A stretch of 14,624 nt of DNA, taken from contig JBJXHB010000185.1 in NCBI GenBank assembly GCA_046160725.1, positions 1-14,624 of the forward strand, written 5' to 3'. How positions within the stretch are numbered: the first letter of the stretch is position 1; every line of letters begins with the position of its first letter. This stretch comes from JBJXHB01 sp046160725 (GTDB lineage Bacteria > Pseudomonadota > Gammaproteobacteria > Burkholderiales > Burkholderiaceae_C). The position numbers were made by a program, and so were the translations under genes. The notes below the pieces were generated by a model, which had not been told where the DNA came from, ran no database searches, and was given only the letters and a program-made list of their open reading frames with translations. Positions 12,177-14,624 of this stretch are shown one piece after another.

Positions 12177-13585
12177 TGAAGCCAACAGCGCCTTCGCCCC
12201 CGCGCCTGCTGACCATCGCTGCGCCGCTCTATGCGGAACTGGTGCTGACCATTGCCGTCGGGCTGGCCGGCACCGCGTTGGCAGCGCGGCAGTCCGATGC
12301 GGCGGCGGCGGGCTTTGCGATGGCGCACCATGTGCTGGCGCTGCTGATGTTGCTGTTCCGGGTGGTCGGCGCCGGCATCTCGGTGGTGGTGGCCCAGGCC
12401 CTGGGCGCGCGGCGGCCGGACCAGGCCGATGCGGTGGCGCGGGCCTGCGTCGGCGCCGCCAGCTGGTTCGGTGGCGGTGCGGCCGTGCTGGCGTTGGCTG
12501 GCGCGGCGCCGCTGCTGGGCCTGTTGAACACGCCACCGGAGGTGCTGGCGCATGCGCTGCCGCTGCTGCGCCAGCTGGCACCGGTGCTGCTGCTGGACGC
12601 CTGGTTTGCCTGCGGCGCCAGCGTGCTGCGCGCGCACCTGCTGGTGCGTCAGACGCTCGTTCTGATCCGGGCCATGCAGGGGCTGCATCTGGGCCTTGCG
12701 CTGGCGCTGATGCCGGACCTTGGCCTGGGCGGCTATACCGTGGCGCTGGCCATCAGCCGGGTGGCCGGCCTGGCTGCGCTGGCCTGGGTGGCGGCCAACC
12801 GGTTGGGGCTGCGGCTGCGGCTGGCCGACCTGCTGCAGTGGCGCGGCGCGACCCTGGCGCCGGTTTTGCGCATCGGCGCCCCGGGCGCGGCCGAGAACCT
12901 GGGCTGGCGCCTGGCCTACCTGGCCAGCCTGGCGGCGGTGGGCCGGCTCGGTGCCGCGGCGCTGGCGGTACAAGCCTATGTGAACCAGATGGCCCACCTG
13001 GTGTTGCTGAGCGCGCTGGCCGGTGCGCTGGCCGCCGAGGTGCTGGTCGGCCACCACATCGGCGCCGGCCGGCTGCGCGACGCGGACCGCCTGGTGCGCC
13101 GCACGCTGACCGCCTGCCTGGCCCTGGCCGCCGTGGCAGCGCTGGTGGTGGCCCTGGCTGGCCTGCCACTGATGCGCCTTTTCACCGCCGACCCGGCGTT
13201 GGCGACCGCCGCCGCGGCGCTGCTGTGGTGGCTGCTGCCGCTGGAGACCGGCCGCACCTTCAACCTGGTGGTGATCAATGCCTTGCGGGCCGCCGGTGAT
13301 GCGCGGTTTCCGGTGCTGGCTGGCGCGGCATCGATGCTGCTGGTACTGGCCGGCGGCAGCTGGCTGCTGGGCGTGCACCTGGGCCTGGGCCTGGCCGGTG
13401 TCTGGCTGGCCTATGCCGCCGACGAATGGCTGCGCGGCCTGATCATGTGGTGGCGCTGGCGCGGCCTGCACTGGGTGCCGCATGCGCGCGCGGCGCGGCG
13501 CCGGCTGCGCCGCGGGCCGTCAACAACGCCTGACGCGGCAACTCACCCCAACACCGATCCGACCCGAAGCCCGACAGCGTCTTAG
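12176..13585 (+). CDS. MATE-family multidrug/metabolite exporter
   Basis: A 469-aa polytopic inner-membrane protein with about twelve hydrophobic segments in two similar halves, the layout of MATE (NorM-like) transporters that export cationic drugs or metabolites in exchange for Na+ or H+. Family landmarks: N-terminal PRLLTIAAPLYAEL, FRVVGAGISVVVAQALGARR after TM2, the second-half equivalent LAGALAAEVLVGHHIGAGR, and NALRAAGDARFPVL near the end. Substrate and coupling ion cannot be read. The cytoplasmic tail (about 438-469) begins with an Arg cluster (ARAARRRLRRG) and ends in Thr/Pro-rich sequence. The frame is open to 12107, but the upstream 23 residues are polar and unlike the family, so ATG 12176 is preferred although its ribosome site is weak. 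It follows the DUF3237 gene after 115 bp, with a hairpin in between. Confidence 0.92.
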   Translation: MKPTAPSPPRLLTIAAPLYAELVLTIAVGLAGTALAARQSDAAAAGFAMAHHVLALLMLLFRVVGAGISVVVAQALGARRPDQADAVARACVGAASWFGGGAAVLALAGAAPLLGLLNTPPEVLAHALPLLRQLAPVLLLDAWFACGASVLRAHLLVRQTLVLIRAMQGLHLGLALALMPDLGLGGYTVALAISRVAGLAALAWVAANRLGLRLRLADLLQWRGATLAPVLRIGAPGAAENLGWRLAYLASLAAVGRLGAAALAVQAYVNQMAHLVLLSALAGALAAEVLVGHHIGAGRLRDADRLVRRTLTACLALAAVAALVVALAGLPLMRLFTADPALATAAAALLWWLLPLETGRTFNLVVINALRAAGDARFPVLAGAASMLLVLAGGSWLLGVHLGLGLAGVWLAYAADEWLRGLIMWWRWRGLHWVPHARAARRRLRRGPSTTPDAATHPNTDPTRSPTAS

Positions 13586-13597
13586 CATCAGCACCCC

Positions 13598-13620
13598 GGC
13601 GCAGGCACGACGCCGGCGCC
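13598..13620 (+). terminator. Hairpin after the MATE gene
   Basis: GGCGC and GCGCC enclose GGC-ACGAC-GCC with one A-G mismatch, giving eight pairs, followed by TTT. It lies 12 bases past the MATE stop and just ahead of the next ribosome site, so it may end MATE transcripts or limit read-through into the yjbR-like gene. Confidence 0.4.
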
Positions 13621-13636
13621 TTTGCGGAGCCTGACC

Positions 13637-14002
13637 ATGAGCTATTCAGCCTTGCAGACCCATGCCCGCAGCCTGCCCGGCTGCACCGAGGACATCAAGT
13701 GGGAGGTGGACTGGGTGGCCAGCGTCGGCGGCCGCATGTTCCTGGTCGGCGGCCCGCAGCCCGGCCCCTGGCGCGGCTGCTCGTTCAAGGTGGACGACCA
13801 CCGATTCCTGGAGCTCACCGGTCTGCCGGGCTTTGTGCCGGCGCCCTACCTGGCCCGCGCCAAGTGGGTCAAGCTGGCCGACCCGAAGGCCTTGCCCCTG
13901 GCCGACCTCAAGGCACTGGTGACCCGCTCCCACGCCCTGGTCCTGGCCAAGTGCACCAAGGCCGAGCAGCGGCGCATCCTGGGCGCCGCTACGGCGCCAT
14001 GA
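13637..14002 (+). CDS. MmcQ/YjbR family protein
   Basis: A 121-aa protein of the MmcQ/YjbR family, small alpha/beta proteins with a CyaY-like fold; often annotated as DNA-binding, but with little proof. Visible landmarks: LPGCTEDIKWEVDWVASVGG at 13-32, RMFLVGG, the FKVDDHRFLELTGLPGF strand-turn region at 50-66, the ARAKWVKLADP motif at 74-84 and the C-terminal helix with LAKCTKAEQRR. ATG at 13637 has a good ribosome site (GGAG at 13626-13629, seven bases away). TAGCAT at 13583-13588, which includes the MATE stop codon, could be a -10 box for separate transcription. The 3' end overlaps the convergent glucokinase gene by 14 bp. Confidence 0.88.
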   Translation: MSYSALQTHARSLPGCTEDIKWEVDWVASVGGRMFLVGGPQPGPWRGCSFKVDDHRFLELTGLPGFVPAPYLARAKWVKLADPKALPLADLKALVTRSHALVLAKCTKAEQRRILGAATAP

Positions 14003-14624
14003 GCCTCTGGTCCAGCGCCGCGGCTGCACCGCCCAGGGCGGCCAGGGTGTCGGTGATCACCGCTGTCGGTATGGCCTGCATGTAGGGCCGGAAGCGGCCC
14101 TTGGCCTCGAAGCGCTCGCGGAAGGCGCTGGCAAAGAAGAAGTCGCCCAGCCGCGGCACGATGCCCCCGCCGATGAACACGCCGCCACGCGCGCCCAGCG
14201 TCAGCGCCACGTTGCCGGCAAAGCCGCCCAGCAGCGCGCAGAACAGGTCCAGCGTGCGGCGCGCCGTGGCGTCGCCGTCCAGGCCGCGCTGCACCAGCTC
14301 TTCAGTGGCCAGGCTCGCGCCCGCCGTGCCCTGCACCGCGCCCAGCGCATCGTGCAGCAGCGGCAGGCCGATGCCCGACAGCAGCCTTTCGGCCGACACA
14401 TGGTCGTGGCGCCGCCGCACCTGCTGCAGCACCGCGTCCTCCAGGGCGTCGGCCGCGGACAGGGTGACATGGCCGCCTTCGCCGGGCACCGCCTGCCAGT
14501 GCCCGCCGCGGACCACAACGCCGGCCACGCCCAGGCCGGTTCCGGGGCCGATCACCGCCAGCGCCTGCCGCGGCTGCGGCGCCCGGCCGTCGTGGCTGCG
14601 CCACTGGGCCGGCGTCAGGCCGGG
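13989..14624 (-). CDS. glk: Glucokinase, C-terminal two thirds (partial)
   Basis: Cytosolic ATP-dependent glucose 6-phosphotransferase of the Glk (bacterial glucokinase, non-ROK) family. The 211 visible residues correspond to the part of the roughly 320-aa E. coli enzyme after its catalytic Asp; the start lies beyond the right edge. Matches in order: AVIGPGTGLGVAG (phosphate loop), PGEGGHVTLSA (glucose-site Glu and His), SAERLLSGIGLPLLH, GGFAGNVALTLGARGGVFIGGGIVPRL, and FRERFEAKGRFRPYMQAIPT. The reading frame runs unbroken to the window edge, with 23 codons before the GTG at 14555, which is an internal Val of AVIGPGTG and not a start. The stop TAG at 13991-13989 lies inside the last codons of the convergent MmcQ/YjbR gene. 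Confidence 0.93.
   Translation of the reverse strand, partial: PGLTPAQWRSHDGRAPQPRQALAVIGPGTGLGVAGVVVRGGHWQAVPGEGGHVTLSAADALEDAVLQQVRRRHDHVSAERLLSGIGLPLLHDALGAVQGTAGASLATEELVQRGLDGDATARRTLDLFCALLGGFAGNVALTLGARGGVFIGGGIVPRLGDFFFASAFRERFEAKGRFRPYMQAIPTAVITDTLAALGGAAAALDQRLMAP

Noticed and set aside
12140..13483. 447-codon open frame antisense to the MATE gene
   Set aside because: Translation is Gln/Arg/His-rich with no recognisable domain, while the plus strand encodes a clear MATE protein.
1..14624. Mobile element, CRISPR, prophage or defence island
   Set aside because: No transposase, integrase, direct-repeat array, tRNA-linked site or shift in base composition is visible; codon use is even throughout.

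Overview
The window is a GC-rich (roughly 70 percent by eye), densely packed stretch of bacterial chromosome. Gene content (GTP-type PEP carboxykinase, CoA-acylating methylmalonate-semialdehyde dehydrogenase, Glk-type glucokinase, UPF0149, an ArsR/SRPBCC pair) and strongly G/C-ending codons suggest a betaproteobacterium of the order Burkholderiales (Rubrivivax/Leptothrix/Comamonadaceae-like). That placement is an inference from protein style. I see no insertion sequence, integrase, CRISPR array, rRNA or tRNA; this looks like housekeeping and metabolic core rather than an island.

Layout. (1) 71-2750, plus strand: pckG (gluconeogenesis) followed by a calcineurin-like metallophosphoesterase. (2) 2792-3715, minus strand: a TetR/AcrR regulator and a probable 67-aa protein, with a near-perfect inverted repeat between them. 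(3) 3890-6007, plus strand: an MscS-family channel and a YegD-type short Hsp70, abutting as TAG-ATG and so probably translationally coupled. (4) 6084-7399, minus strand: an exported TPR protein and a UPF0149 (YecA/YgfB) protein. (5) 7400-7719: the only long gap. It holds a textbook intrinsic terminator on the plus strand with no plus-strand gene before it, preceded by further stem-loops; this suggests a small RNA or an attenuated leader. (6) 7720-10728, plus strand: mmsA and, 21 bp later, an exported M28 metallopeptidase. (7) 10759-11541: an ArsR-family repressor with a clear promoter/operator, overlapping by ATGA the remains of an AHSA1/SRPBCC gene that has lost its middle and is frameshifted. 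(8) 11584-13585, plus strand: a DUF3237 protein and a MATE exporter. (9) 13637-14624: a MmcQ/YjbR protein that overlaps tail-to-tail with a glucokinase gene running off the right edge.

The metabolic genes fit an organism that moves carbon between amino/organic acids and sugars: MmsA feeds valine carbon to propionyl-CoA, PckG draws oxaloacetate to PEP, and Glk phosphorylates glucose. No single pathway links all genes. The items most worth following up are the orphan terminator/RNA candidate, the deleted SRPBCC gene under an intact ArsR operator, the palindromes around the TetR gene and the mmsA leader, and the mscS-yegD coupling.
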